From Candidatus Poribacteria bacterium (GTDB lineage Bacteria; Poribacteria; WGA-4E; WGA-3G), in assembly GCA_028821605.1 (NCBI GenBank), contig JAPPFM010000010.1, forward strand, positions 248,001 to 312,000: 64,000 nucleotides of DNA. Direction: 5' to 3'. Below, piece by piece: positions 16,610 to 25,503 of this stretch. Position numbers and translations under genes: made by a program. A model generated the notes under the pieces. The model was not told the DNA's origin and made no database searches. It saw nothing but the letters and a program-made list of their open reading frames with translations. The first letter of the stretch is position 1; each line of letters opens with the position of its first letter.

Positions 16610-18019
16610 ATGCTATTAACAATATCAACCACATATTCTCCTGCGACCGATCTTGGTTATTTGTTACATAAACACCCCGCGCGAATTCAATCCTTTGGGC
16701 TTACCTTTGGTCAAGCACACGTCTTTTACCCAGAAGCGCGTGCCGAAACCTGCACGGCAGCCCTGCTTCTTGATGTTGATCCGGTTGGACTTGTCCGCCG
16801 TCCGCACGGGCAATTTGCGGAAAATTTCGCCTTGGCGGAGTACGTCAGTGATCGTCCTTACGTTGCGTCGTCGTTTTTGAGTGTAGCAATCGCACGGGTA
16901 TTTAGCACTGCGTTATCGGGCAAGTGCAAAGAACGTCCAGAACTTGTGGAAACAGAGATCCCTTTAAAGGCAAAATTATCCATCTTGCCCTGCCGCGGTG
17001 GAGAAAAATTGTTGCGCCGACTTTTTGAGCCTCTGGGGTATACAGTAGGCGCAGAACGATATATGTTAGACCCCCAATTCCCAGATTGGGGACAGAGTCG
17101 TTATTTTACGGTGACGCTCGAAAATACCTGTCAATTGAGCGAACTCCTCACGCATCTTTATGTTTTGATGCCAGTGCTTGACGACGAAAAGCACTACTGG
17201 GTGGGTGAAGCGGAGATCGAAAAACTCTTAAAGCATGGCAATGATTGGCTCGCTGGGCATCCAGAACAAGAATCGATTGTTCGTCGTTACTTGAAACATC
17301 AACGTCGGCTGACGCATGAGGCACTCGCCCAATTGCGCGAAGAAGATGCTCAAGAGACTGACGAGGCAAGTCAAGCACATAAAGAAGAACAGATTGAAGA
17401 ACGTATCTCTCTGAACGAAGTCCGCTTGGCTGCGGTCACTGAGGTCCTTAAAACGTGTGGTGCGAAACGCGTTCTTGATTTAGGATGCGGTGAGGGAAAA
17501 CTTCTCCGCAAGTTATTGGCTGAAAAGCAATTTGAAGAAATCGTAGGAATGGACGTTTCACATCACATCCTGAAAATCGCACAAGATCGACTCCATTACG
17601 ATCGATTACCGGAAAGGCAGAAAAAACGGCTTCATCTATTCCAAGGATCGCTCGGGTATCGGGATAAACGCTTGATTGGATATGATGCGGCTGCAGTCAT
17701 AGAGGTCATCGAACACTTAGACATGCCACGACTTATGGCTTTTGAACGCGTACTTTTCGAGTGTGCCTGTCCTCGGACGGTTGTGTTGACGACACCGAAT
17801 ATCGAATACAACGTGAAATTTGAGAATCTGGAGGCTGGGAACTATCGGCACAAAGATCACCGTTTTGAATGGACACGGGACGAATTTCAATCTTGGGCAG
17901 CAGGTGTTGCGAAACGTTTCGATTACACCGTTGTGTTTCACCCGATCGGTCCAGAGACTGAAGACGTTGGATCGCCGACGCAGATGGCTGTCTTTACCCG
18001 AAACCGCAAGGAAAAATGA
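16610..18019 (+). CDS. hen1: 3' terminal RNA ribose 2'-O-methyltransferase Hen1
   Basis: Bacterial Hen1 methylates the ribose 2'-OH at the break in cleaved tRNAs so that the repaired junction resists renewed cutting. The N-terminal half (MLLTISTT, DLGYLLHKHP, FGQAHVFYPEA) is the bacterial Hen1 L domain. The C-terminal half has the SAM motif VLDLGCGEGKLL near residue 290, the metal motif VIEVIEHLD (ExxEH) and the distal HRFEWTRDEF. ATG 16610 is chosen because homologues begin MLLTI; an upstream in-frame TTG is rejected. The last codons and stop lie within a copy of the ACCGCAAGGAAAAA tail of the R repeat. It is followed by pnkp on the same strand, the classic arrangement. Confidence 0.93.
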   Translation: MLLTISTTYSPATDLGYLLHKHPARIQSFGLTFGQAHVFYPEARAETCTAALLLDVDPVGLVRRPHGQFAENFALAEYVSDRPYVASSFLSVAIARVFSTALSGKCKERPELVETEIPLKAKLSILPCRGGEKLLRRLFEPLGYTVGAERYMLDPQFPDWGQSRYFTVTLENTCQLSELLTHLYVLMPVLDDEKHYWVGEAEIEKLLKHGNDWLAGHPEQESIVRRYLKHQRRLTHEALAQLREEDAQETDEASQAHKEEQIEERISLNEVRLAAVTEVLKTCGAKRVLDLGCGEGKLLRKLLAEKQFEEIVGMDVSHHILKIAQDRLHYDRLPERQKKRLHLFQGSLGYRDKRLIGYDAAAVIEVIEHLDMPRLMAFERVLFECACPRTVVLTTPNIEYNVKFENLEAGNYRHKDHRFEWTRDEFQSWAAGVAKRFDYTVVFHPIGPETEDVGSPTQMAVFTRNRKEK

Positions 18020-18161
18020 AAAAAGTGCAATGCTTCTCAAGATTCAGAGCCGTAAGCCCGTAATGAAATGGAGGGGTTTTTGCTTGGGTGTTTCTTCAAT
18101 TCTACGGAAAGGCGCGTCTTTTACCAAGTCCCGCTGACCGAACCGTAAGGAAAAATAAAAA
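18002..18161 (+). repeat. R element (type B) between hen1 and pnkp
   Basis: Begins with a tail copy ACCGCAAGGAAAAATG that overlaps the hen1 stop. The body follows (GTAAGCCCGTAATGAAATGG, TTTTTGCTTGGGTGTTTC, TTCTACGGAAAGGCGCGTC), then the second tail GAACCGTAAGGAAAAATAAA just before the pnkp ATG. The tail AAGG lies 11 nt before the ATG and is the only Shine-Dalgarno-like site for pnkp. Confidence 0.8.
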
Positions 18162-20729
18162 ATGAATATTCCTGAACCCTCACTTGTCCTTCTCATTGGA
18201 CCTTCAGGATCGGGTAAGTCTACCTTTGCCCGTAAGCATTTTAAACCAACCGAAGTTCTTTCATCAGATTTCTGCCGAGGGCTTGTTTCAGACGATGAGA
18301 CCGACCAGACGGCAACGGATGATGCATTTGAAGTGCTGCGTTTCATCGCTGCGAAGCGGCTTGCTGCAGGGAAATTAACGGTCATTGATGCAACCAACGT
18401 CCAGGTTGAAGCGCGGAAACCTTTAGTTGCCCTGGCACGCGAATACCACTATCTAACCGTTGCGATTGTGTTTAACATGCCGACAAAACTCTGTCAGGAA
18501 AGAAATGAGGCACGTCCTGACCGAGATTTAAAACCGCATGTCGTCCGTCAGCAGAACCAGCAACTTCGCCGCTCACTGCGTAATCTCAAACGCGAGGGTT
18601 TTCGACACTTCACCTATGTCATGTCCACGCCGGAAGCGGTTGAAGCTGCCTGCGTGGAGCGACAGCCATTGTGGGTAAACCGCACAGACGACCAGGGACC
18701 CTTTGACATCATAGGTGATATTCACGGTTGTTTTGATGAGCTTGTTGAATTGCTCACAGAACTCGGTTATGAAATCTCAACGCAGCCAGAAGGTGAAACC
18801 GTTGTTCAGCCACCACAAGGTAAGAAAGCGATTTTTGTTGGGGATTTTGTTGACCGGGGTCCAAAAGTTGCCGAAGTGTTACGCTTGGTTATGGGGATGC
18901 AAAAAACTGGCGCGGCTATCTGTGTACCGGGGAATCATGATGTAAAACTGGTTCGCGCGCTTCGCGGCAAAAACGTGAATCCGACATACGGGTTGGCAGA
19001 ATCGCTCTCTCAATTGGAGAAAGAATCAACCGAATTTAAAACGCAAATCGTAGAATTCCTTGATGGCTTGGTGAGCCACTACGTCCTTGACAACGGGAAG
19101 TTGGTCGTCGCACACGCTGGAATGAAGGCTGAATTACAAGGCAGGGCATCGGGGCGCGTACGTGAATTCGCATTGTATGGAGAGACAACCGGAGAGACCG
19201 ATGACTTCGGTTTGCCTATTCGGGTCGATTGGGCTGATGAGTATCGCGGCACTGCGATGGTCGTCTATGGGCACACGCCTGTCGCCGAGCCACAGTGGGT
19301 AAATCGAACAATCAACATTGATACAGGCTGTGTTTTCGGCGGAAGACTGACAGCGTTGCGATACCCTGAAAGAGAACTCGTTTCTATTCCCGCACGCCAG
19401 ACGTATTATGAACCAACAAAGCCACTTCTTGTAGGACGGAACTCCGATTCCCGACTTCGTACTGCCGAAACGCAGCACTCTGGTGATATTTTAGACATCG
19501 ATGATGTACTGGGAAAGCGCGTTATCAGCACGCGATTACATAATAACGTGACAATCCGTGAAGAAAATACCATAACTGCCTTGGAGGTTATCAGCCGTTT
19601 CGCTGTAGACCCAAAATGGCTTATATACCTTCCACCGACGATGTCCCCGACCGAGACGACAAACATCTCCGGTTTGCTTGAACATCCAACCGAGGCGTTC
19701 ACATATTATCGCAAACAGGGTGTATCCAACGTCATCTGGGAAGAAAAACACATGGGGTCCCGCGCTGTCGTTATCGTTTGTCGAGATCCGGAAACCGCAA
19801 AAAGGCGGTTTGGTGTCGCAGACGAGACGCTTGGCATCTGTTACACACGAACCGGCAGACGTTTCTTTGACGATGCCGCGATTGAAACCGAACTGTTGAG
19901 ACAGGTGAAAACGGCAGTAGATAAAGTGAATTATTGGGAGGTCTTCAATACGGATTGGGTATGTCTTGACTGTGAACTAATGCCTTGGTCGGTCAAGGCG
20001 CAGGAGTTGTTACGACAACAATATGCCCCGGTGGGGACATCGGCGCGTGTCGCTTTGGGAGAAGCAGTTGCCTCCTTGGAAACCGCTGCCGAACGAGGCG
20101 TTGACGTAAACGATATATTGAACGACTATCGTCAACGCGCAGATGCAGTGACCGAATACGTCAAGGCTTATCAGCAATACTGTTGGCAGGTCCAATCTAT
20201 TACCGATCTAAAACTCGCCCCATTCCACCTACTCGCGACGGAAGGTACGGTTTACTTTGACAAAGACCATCTGTGGCACATGGAAACGCTTAGCAAACTC
20301 TGCCAAAGTTCTGAAGATACCCTGTTGTTCGCGACTTCCTATGGGATAGTTGATGTGACTGACGACGCGAGTCAAACTGAGGCGATCCATCAATGGGAAG
20401 AACTCACTGAGCATGGCGGTGAAGGCACAGTCATCAAGCCTCTGGATTTTATCGCTCAGAGCAAGCGAGGATTAATACAACCGGCTGTAAAATCCCGAGG
20501 TCGTGAGTATCTCCGAATAATCTATGGACTTGAATATACATTGCCTCAAAACTTAGAACGTCTCCGTTCCCGCGGACTTTCTCACAAACGTTCCCTTGCA
20601 CTTCGAGAATTCGCATTGGGTGTTGAGGCACTTGAGCGTTTTGTTCATCGTGAACCGCTATCTCATGTTCATGAGTGCGTTTTCGGAATTTTGGCACTCG
20701 AAAGTGAAGCAGTTGATCCAAGACTCTGA
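18162..20729 (+). CDS. pnkp: Polynucleotide kinase-phosphatase (RNA repair end-healing and sealing)
   Basis: Partner of Hen1. It heals 2',3'-cyclic phosphate and 5'-OH ends and, with Hen1, seals broken tRNA. Three modules are visible: an N-terminal kinase (GPSGSGKST near residue 12), a binuclear metallophosphoesterase (GDIHGC near 184, GDFVDRGP near 227, GNHD near 258, GHTP), and a C-terminal adenylyltransferase/ligase domain (EEKHMGSRAVV near 527 with the AMP-accepting Lys, DCELMPW, GEGTVIKP). At 855 residues it is full length. The start follows the R-element tail. Both genes being intact implies a working defence against ribotoxin-type RNA damage. Confidence 0.94.
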   Translation: MNIPEPSLVLLIGPSGSGKSTFARKHFKPTEVLSSDFCRGLVSDDETDQTATDDAFEVLRFIAAKRLAAGKLTVIDATNVQVEARKPLVALAREYHYLTVAIVFNMPTKLCQERNEARPDRDLKPHVVRQQNQQLRRSLRNLKREGFRHFTYVMSTPEAVEAACVERQPLWVNRTDDQGPFDIIGDIHGCFDELVELLTELGYEISTQPEGETVVQPPQGKKAIFVGDFVDRGPKVAEVLRLVMGMQKTGAAICVPGNHDVKLVRALRGKNVNPTYGLAESLSQLEKESTEFKTQIVEFLDGLVSHYVLDNGKLVVAHAGMKAELQGRASGRVREFALYGETTGETDDFGLPIRVDWADEYRGTAMVVYGHTPVAEPQWVNRTINIDTGCVFGGRLTALRYPERELVSIPARQTYYEPTKPLLVGRNSDSRLRTAETQHSGDILDIDDVLGKRVISTRLHNNVTIREENTITALEVISRFAVDPKWLIYLPPTMSPTETTNISGLLEHPTEAFTYYRKQGVSNVIWEEKHMGSRAVVIVCRDPETAKRRFGVADETLGICYTRTGRRFFDDAAIETELLRQVKTAVDKVNYWEVFNTDWVCLDCELMPWSVKAQELLRQQYAPVGTSARVALGEAVASLETAAERGVDVNDILNDYRQRADAVTEYVKAYQQYCWQVQSITDLKLAPFHLLATEGTVYFDKDHLWHMETLSKLCQSSEDTLLFATSYGIVDVTDDASQTEAIHQWEELTEHGGEGTVIKPLDFIAQSKRGLIQPAVKSRGREYLRIIYGLEYTLPQNLERLRSRGLSHKRSLALREFALGVEALERFVHREPLSHVHECVFGILALESEAVDPRL

Positions 20730-20823
20730 AGCGTTGTCATCTTCTTATCCAAATTTTTGATGAAAATTTTCGCAAGTTGCAACAAACACTTCAAAATAGC
20801 GTTTTTTATTACAATCAAGCACA

Positions 20824-20914
20824 TAAGCCCAAGCATCGCGCCGGGAAACCGGATATACGGAGTAAACATTTCACACACAACAACCCCAACCGAACCGTAA
20901 GGAAAATTAAAAAG
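20824..20914 (+). repeat. R element (type A) before lipoprotein gene
   Basis: Starts TAAGCCCAAGCATCGCG, contains the perfect hairpin CCGG-GAAA-CCGG, then GATATACGGAGTA, and ends CGAACCGTAAGGAAAATTAA directly before the start region of the next gene. The same body occurs at 61928. Confidence 0.8.
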
Positions 20915-21832
20915 ATGAAAATTCAACACTTAAAAAACTGTCTGGTAATCTTCTACTTGAGTTTAATGGTCGGTCTCGGTTGTACAACCCAAGAAACATC
21001 TAACCCCGTAGCACCCGAAGAAAGTTCCGAGATTGTACTTGAAAACTATCAGTTAGCTGGAGATGAAACGTGGGAGTCTGAGAAGACTTACGTTGTGCGT
21101 AGCACATTAGTGGTCCCACAGAATATAACCCTCAACATTCCGCCCGGCACGACTGTTAAATTTGGGCGAGATGCGCGCCTTACAGTGAGAGGGGTACTAA
21201 GGCTTGGAACGCCTTTGGATCAAGAGCAAGTGACCCAACTTGTGCATCTCACCTCGGACAATATCGGACCAGCACCCGGCGATTGGAACGGTATACTCTT
21301 CGACCATACACACGATTTAGAGAGTTTTGTCAGAGGCGCAGTTATAGAACATGCCACGGTCGCGCTTGACATCAAAACGACATCGCCAACTGTCGCAGAG
21401 TGCGTGCTTCGTCTAAATAAAACTGCTATTTCTTTAGACGGTAGCGATGCCCGCCTCCAGCGCAACGATATTCTTGATAATCACATTGGGATTAGTACGA
21501 TCGGACGTCAAACACGTCCAAGGATTGAGAAAAATAATATCACCAAAAACGAGACCGGAATCTTCTGTGAAAATGTTCAATCTATCATTCAAAACAACAA
21601 TCTGAACGCGAATATCTTTGCACTCCGTTTGAATGTAAAGTTTGATCTGAGGGTAACCAACAATTGGTGGGGAAATTCAGATGCCACCGAAATAGCGAAT
21701 GTCATCATAGATGCCGCTGATCAGGTGCTGATTACCAAACAGGTAGGTACAGTCTATTATGAACCGTTCGTAAATGTCCGAATTGTTGATGCGGGTTTTC
21801 CATATCCGATACTCCTCACTGGGTTAAAGTAG
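20915..21832 (+). CDS. Lipoprotein with right-handed parallel beta-helix
   Basis: A lipoprotein signal (MKIQHLKNCLVIFYL... ending GLGC, Cys near residue 23) is followed by a short linker and about 250 residues with the strand pattern of right-handed beta-helix proteins (NosD/CASH type: repeated IxxNxI, as in NDILDNHIGIS, KNNITKNETGIF, NNNLNANIFAL). Such proteins often bind or process polysaccharide, but no catalytic motif is evident. ATG 20915 is chosen because it follows the R-element AAGG. Longer in-frame starts would translate the repeat and put the signal peptide in the middle. The context is the 5' edge of the polysaccharide locus. Confidence 0.75.
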   Translation: MKIQHLKNCLVIFYLSLMVGLGCTTQETSNPVAPEESSEIVLENYQLAGDETWESEKTYVVRSTLVVPQNITLNIPPGTTVKFGRDARLTVRGVLRLGTPLDQEQVTQLVHLTSDNIGPAPGDWNGILFDHTHDLESFVRGAVIEHATVALDIKTTSPTVAECVLRLNKTAISLDGSDARLQRNDILDNHIGISTIGRQTRPRIEKNNITKNETGIFCENVQSIIQNNNLNANIFALRLNVKFDLRVTNNWWGNSDATEIANVIIDAADQVLITKQVGTVYYEPFVNVRIVDAGFPYPILLTGLK

Positions 21833-21860
21833 TAGGCACACACTGTGTGCTGTTCACAAG

Positions 21861-22004
21861 AGCCGCAAGCCCGTAATGAAATGGAGGGGTTTTTGCTTGG
21901 GCATTTCTGCGGATTGCTTGGGTGTTTCTGCGGATTTCTTCAATTCTACGGAAAGGCACGTTTTTTGATTAGCCTACCTCACCGAACCGCAAGGAAAAAT
22001 AAAA
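21861..22004 (+). repeat. R element (type B) before deacetylase gene
   Basis: Same body as the 18047 copy but with an internal duplication of GGCATTTCTGCGGATTGCTT-like units. It ends CTCACCGAACCGCAAGGAAA and AATAAAA. At the position where other copies have ATG, the sequence reads ATT (22005). Confidence 0.75.
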
Positions 22005-22019
22005 ATTCTTAAGAATATA

Positions 22020-22880
22020 GTGGCAACCCTAATCTGTTTATCAGGCATACACATCCTCATTCGGGAATGGTTCTGCCGGAACCGAATTGCTATCCTCATG
22101 TATCACGATGTAGAGTCTACTGTTTTCGCTAAACATATCGCTTATCTCTCGCGTCATTATACGATTATCTCACTTGATACCTTGGTCACTGCTATTCATC
22201 AGCAGGATTTCTCACGGATCCCCTCCAAGAGTGTTGTAATTACAATCGACGATGGCCACGCAGGTAACATTGAACTCTTGCCTCTTTTCAAGCAGTACCG
22301 TATTTGTCCAACGCTCTTTGTCTGCACACAGATTGTTGATACACATCGGCATTTCTGGTTCAAAATAGAAGGGCAGTCCAAAACAGAAAGAGAAAAACTG
22401 AAAAGACTGCCGAATGTAGAGCGGTTGGCTCACCTTAAGCATACTGCTGGCTTTAAACCTGAAAAGACGTATCCACACAGGCAGGCACTGAATATTGCTG
22501 AAATGAAAGAGATGGCACAGAACGTTGACTTTCAACCACATACACAATTCCATCCGATTTTACCGCATTGCACAGAAACAGAATGTAGGCAAGAAATTCT
22601 TGGTAGTAAGGTGGATTTAGAGAAGTTTTTGGGGATTGAATGCTTCCATTTCAGTTACCCGAATGGCGATTATACTGAACGCGAAATTGGGATTGTAAAA
22701 GCGAGTGGATTCCATTCAGCGCGCACGACAGATATAGGATGGAATACGCTAAAGACGGAGCCGTATCGACTGAAAACTGTTCCGATTGCGGATGATGCTG
22801 GACTGACACTTTTCCGCGCCCAACTCACAACAATTCCGCAACGACTGAATAAATGGGTAGGTGCATTATTGGGAAGATAA
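22020..22880 (+). CDS. Polysaccharide deacetylase (NodB / CE4 family)
   Basis: Carbohydrate esterase family 4 enzyme removing N- or O-acetyl groups from polysaccharide. Motif 1 ITIDDGHAGN supplies the metal-binding Asp, motif 2 HTQFHPIL the two His, and FSYPNGDY a later barrel motif. An N-terminal hydrophobic segment suggests membrane anchoring or secretion. GTG 22020 is the first conventional start but is about 28 nt from the R-element AAGG. An in-frame ATT at 22005 sits exactly where other copies have ATG and would give the N-terminus (M)LKNIVATL. Located in the polysaccharide locus. Confidence 0.85.
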   Translation: MATLICLSGIHILIREWFCRNRIAILMYHDVESTVFAKHIAYLSRHYTIISLDTLVTAIHQQDFSRIPSKSVVITIDDGHAGNIELLPLFKQYRICPTLFVCTQIVDTHRHFWFKIEGQSKTEREKLKRLPNVERLAHLKHTAGFKPEKTYPHRQALNIAEMKEMAQNVDFQPHTQFHPILPHCTETECRQEILGSKVDLEKFLGIECFHFSYPNGDYTEREIGIVKASGFHSARTTDIGWNTLKTEPYRLKTVPIADDAGLTLFRAQLTTIPQRLNKWVGALLGR

Positions 22881-22930
22881 TAAGTTGATAAAATGCTACG
22901 CTGTCTACATTAAGAGTACTTACTGTGAAT

Positions 22931-23047
22931 TATGGTAAAACCCGAAAATAAGAGGCACTTTGGAAAACACAAAACACCTCACCACCGCTGGCGAGGTTTA
23001 TAACCTCGCTCTTCTCCAATGTCTAATTAATTGTCGGTTTTACTATA
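22931..23047. mobile_element. MITE-like element, family 1, copy A
   Basis: Terminal inverted repeats TATGGTAAAACCCG and CGGTTTTACTATA (one mismatch and one extra base) flank about 90 bp. That interior is nearly identical to the interior of the copy at 32621-32761 (GGCACTTTGGAAAACACAAA, AATGTCTAATTAATTG). The centre forms a hairpin GGCGAGGTT...AACCTCGC. It has no coding capacity. Confidence 0.8.
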
Positions 23048-23120
23048 AAACGTGCAAAACGCAAAGAGGTTTGATGTGCTAAATATCAATGGATTTAGAG
23101 ATTTCAAGGTAATTTGTGCC

Positions 23121-23149
23121 TTGACATTTTGTATGCAGTGTGTTAAAAT
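23121..23149 (+). promoter_or_regulatory. Sigma70-type promoter upstream of epimerase gene
   Basis: TTGACA at 23121-23126, 17-base spacer, TAAAAT at 23144-23149. Confidence 0.7.
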
Positions 23150-23254
23150 ACTGGCATCTTGGATGCGGGTTTTCCCTATAGTTTCTGAAGGTTTTCACGC
23201 TGTATCATTATTTTGTGGAAAAAATTATACTTATTTTTTAGGGAGGTGATTTAG

Positions 23255-24007
23255 ATGGTTTTCCTAACAGGGAACAGAGGTTATGTTGGCGCACACTTGC
23301 ATCAAACGTACCCTTCAGCAAAAACTCTTGATGAAAATCAATGTTTTCAGCGTTGGGAGACGTTATTTGCCGAAATCCGTGATTCAATAGAACAGGCAAC
23401 AACAATTGTTCATTGCGGCGCAATAGCCGATTCACTTTATCAAGACCCTGACATCTTTAAATGGAACTATGAAGCGACAAAGCAAATTGCGGATATGGCG
23501 CGTCGGGACAGTGCTTTTCTGATCTTTATTTCATCTTGCACAGCAATCGCTCCGAAATCATTATATGGGTGGTCCAAGCGGGTCGCTGAGGACTACATCC
23601 GGGCAAACAATGAAAAGTATTGTATTTTGAGGCTCTACAATGTGTATGGTGCTGAGGACAATCGCCCACCCGAAAACCATTCTGTACCCGAAAAGCTCAT
23701 GCGGCGGACGCTTCGATATGTGTTCTATCCGTTTCGCCGAGACTATATCCATGTAGAAGACGTGGTTCGTGCAGTCCATTATGCTGAGGACTTAAATATT
23801 ACCGGCACCTATGATGTTGGGACGGGTCAAGCTGTTGAAGTGAAGGAATTGGCGAAATTAACCGATGGCGGATTCTATACAGAAACGACGGCTGCAGATG
23901 TTTTGGGAGAAAACCATCCACCGCTCGAACTGCAAGCACGTCCAGACTATATGCTTCCTGGCTTTAAAACAGTCCGAGATGTGTATTCTCAGTTTGTTGG
24001 AACCTAA
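23255..24007 (+). CDS. NAD-dependent epimerase/dehydratase (short form)
   Basis: Extended SDR-type nucleotide-sugar enzyme. A Rossmann motif TGNRGYVG lies at the N-terminus, the FISSC strand carries the catalytic Ser, and YGWSKRVAE provides the Tyr-x-x-x-Lys pair. RDYIHVEDVV and YDVGTGQAV are typical later motifs. At 250 residues it is shorter than the usual 310-330. Strong GGGAGGTGAT Shine-Dalgarno 7 nt before the ATG. It probably makes or modifies a nucleotide sugar for the surface polysaccharide. Confidence 0.85.
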   Translation: MVFLTGNRGYVGAHLHQTYPSAKTLDENQCFQRWETLFAEIRDSIEQATTIVHCGAIADSLYQDPDIFKWNYEATKQIADMARRDSAFLIFISSCTAIAPKSLYGWSKRVAEDYIRANNEKYCILRLYNVYGAEDNRPPENHSVPEKLMRRTLRYVFYPFRRDYIHVEDVVRAVHYAEDLNITGTYDVGTGQAVEVKELAKLTDGGFYTETTAADVLGENHPPLELQARPDYMLPGFKTVRDVYSQFVGT

Positions 24008-24150
24008 AAGGAAAATGAACATTCAATACATACGGCATTTGTTGTAATCTTCTGTCTTGGTTATTGACCCAAGTTACACAACTTAACCACCGCTTACATC
24101 GCTACACGCAATGTAAATATCCCGCAGTCCTGTTGAAATCAAAACAGTAA
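24008..24150 (+). pseudogene. Decayed remnant of a lipoprotein leader with R-element tail
   Basis: AAAAGGAAA followed by ATGAACATTCAATACAT resembles AAGGAAAATTAAAAAGATGA and AAATTCAACACTTAAAA at the 20915 lipoprotein start. The next 50 bases (GTAATCTTCTGTCTTGG, GTTACACAAC) align with that gene's signal-peptide codons (GTAATCTTCTACTTGAG, GTTGTACAAC). The frame is broken after about ten codons, so this looks like an eroded copy. The similarity is by eye. Confidence 0.45.
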
Positions 24151-24166
24151 CACCAACCTTAGCAGA

Positions 24167-25369
24167 ATGCATACTATTCTAAATGTCTCACAAAATCATT
24201 ATATCCGTGGTGGTTCTGATCGCTACTTTTTTGTGCTTGCCGAGTTACTGAGAAAGCATGGGCACCGAGTCATCCCTTTTGCAGCATCAAATCCTAAAAA
24301 TGAGTCGTCTGAATGGGAACGCTATTTCCCGCGCGGCGCAGATTTTGAGCAACCCGCAGTAGGCGACTTGATGCGCTTTCTATATTCACGTGATGCCGTT
24401 AAATCCATTCAGAGATTGTTAAATGACGCAGATATTGATCTTGCACATTTTCACATCTACTACGGTAAACTAACCGCTTCAATCTTAGGTGAACTCAAAA
24501 AAGTGGGAATCCCACTCATTCAGACGTTACATGATTTTAAATTGACCTGTCCGGTTCATAGCCATATCTCAAACGGTGAGATTTGTGAGGCATGTGCGGG
24601 TAAACACTTTTGGCGCGCGCTTCCAAAGCGATGCAATAAAAGTTCGATCGCCCGCACTGCGTTGAGTGTTACCGAATCTTATTTCTCTCGAATACTTGGT
24701 TCACATGACAAGTTTGACCATTTCATTTCGGTCTGCCACTTCAATCGGAAGAAGATGATCTCGTATGGCATCCCTGAAGATAAAATATCAACCGTTCATA
24801 ACTTTATTGATGCTTCTGACATTACACCAAATTTCAAAACAGGAAACTATCTGCTCTATTTTGGGCGGTTGTATCGCGCCAAAGGAATTTTTACGTTAAT
24901 AGAAGCAGCGCTGCCCCTCAAGCACGTCCCTCTCTATATCGTTGGAGATGGTGAGGCAGTGCCTGAAATCCAGCGTATGCTTGAACAGAATGAATGTGAA
25001 CATATTCATCTGCTCGGTTTTAAGCAGGGCGAGGAACTCCAGGAACTCATCCAGAATAGCATTTGTATGATCTTGCCATCCGAGTTGTATGAAAACTGTC
25101 CGATGTCTATTTTAGAATCTTATGCCTACGGTAAACCCGCGATCGGTGCCAATATCGGTGGGATTCCTGAACTCATCCGAGACAGTGTTGATGGCTTCCT
25201 CTTTCCATCAGGTGACCAAGATGCATTGCAAGATCGTCTGCTGTGGATGTTTGAGCATAAAAGCGAGGCTGTAGAAATGGGGCGCACAGGTCGCTACAAG
25301 GTCGAAACCGAGTTTAACGCCGACATTCATTATGAGAAAATTATGAATGTCTATCAACAATTTTTGTAG
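24167..25369 (+). CDS. GT4-family glycosyltransferase
   Basis: Retaining GT-B glycosyltransferase (group 1). The N-terminus YIRGGSDRYFFVLAELL is the acceptor-side glycine loop. The C-terminal donor domain has YFGRLYRAKGI, LLGFKQGEELQELI and the EX7E-type stretch LPSELYENCPMSILESYAYGKP. A cysteine-rich insert (residues about 125-165, CPVHS, CEACAGKHFW, RCNKSS) is found in a subset of these enzymes and may bind metal. No Shine-Dalgarno is evident. It transfers a sugar during synthesis of the surface polysaccharide; donor and linkage are unknown. Confidence 0.88.
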   Translation: MHTILNVSQNHYIRGGSDRYFFVLAELLRKHGHRVIPFAASNPKNESSEWERYFPRGADFEQPAVGDLMRFLYSRDAVKSIQRLLNDADIDLAHFHIYYGKLTASILGELKKVGIPLIQTLHDFKLTCPVHSHISNGEICEACAGKHFWRALPKRCNKSSIARTALSVTESYFSRILGSHDKFDHFISVCHFNRKKMISYGIPEDKISTVHNFIDASDITPNFKTGNYLLYFGRLYRAKGIFTLIEAALPLKHVPLYIVGDGEAVPEIQRMLEQNECEHIHLLGFKQGEELQELIQNSICMILPSELYENCPMSILESYAYGKPAIGANIGGIPELIRDSVDGFLFPSGDQDALQDRLLWMFEHKSEAVEMGRTGRYKVETEFNADIHYEKIMNVYQQFL

Positions 25370-25403
25370 TATCAGAATTCCGGATTTTAAAAAAGAAAAG
25401 CGC

Positions 25404-25503
25404 GTAAGCCCTAACCAATGGGTCGGGCTGGATATGCGGTGTAGGACGTTTTCTGCAAAACTTGCCTGAACAAACCGCAAGGAAAACAAAAAAAGGAGAA
25501 AAG
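25404..25503 (+). repeat. R element (type A, diverged) before FG-GAP protein gene
   Basis: GTAAGCCCTAACCAATGGG, GGATATGCGGTGTAGGACG and the tail GAACAAACCGCAAGGAAAAC. Here an extra AAGGAG just downstream provides a second, better-spaced ribosome site for GTG 25504. Confidence 0.7.

Larger units (their letters stand above)
22881..23254. other. Spacer holding a MITE and a promoter
   Basis: Apart from the MITE at 22931-23047 and the promoter at 23121-23149, no gene was recognised. The leader between promoter and the next start is about 100 nt and ends in a strong GGGAGGTGAT ribosome site. Confidence 0.6.

Noticed and set aside
20777-20914. Longer reading frame upstream of the lipoprotein start
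   Set aside because: It only translates the R element. The lipobox signal peptide begins at ATG 20915, which has the ribosome site.
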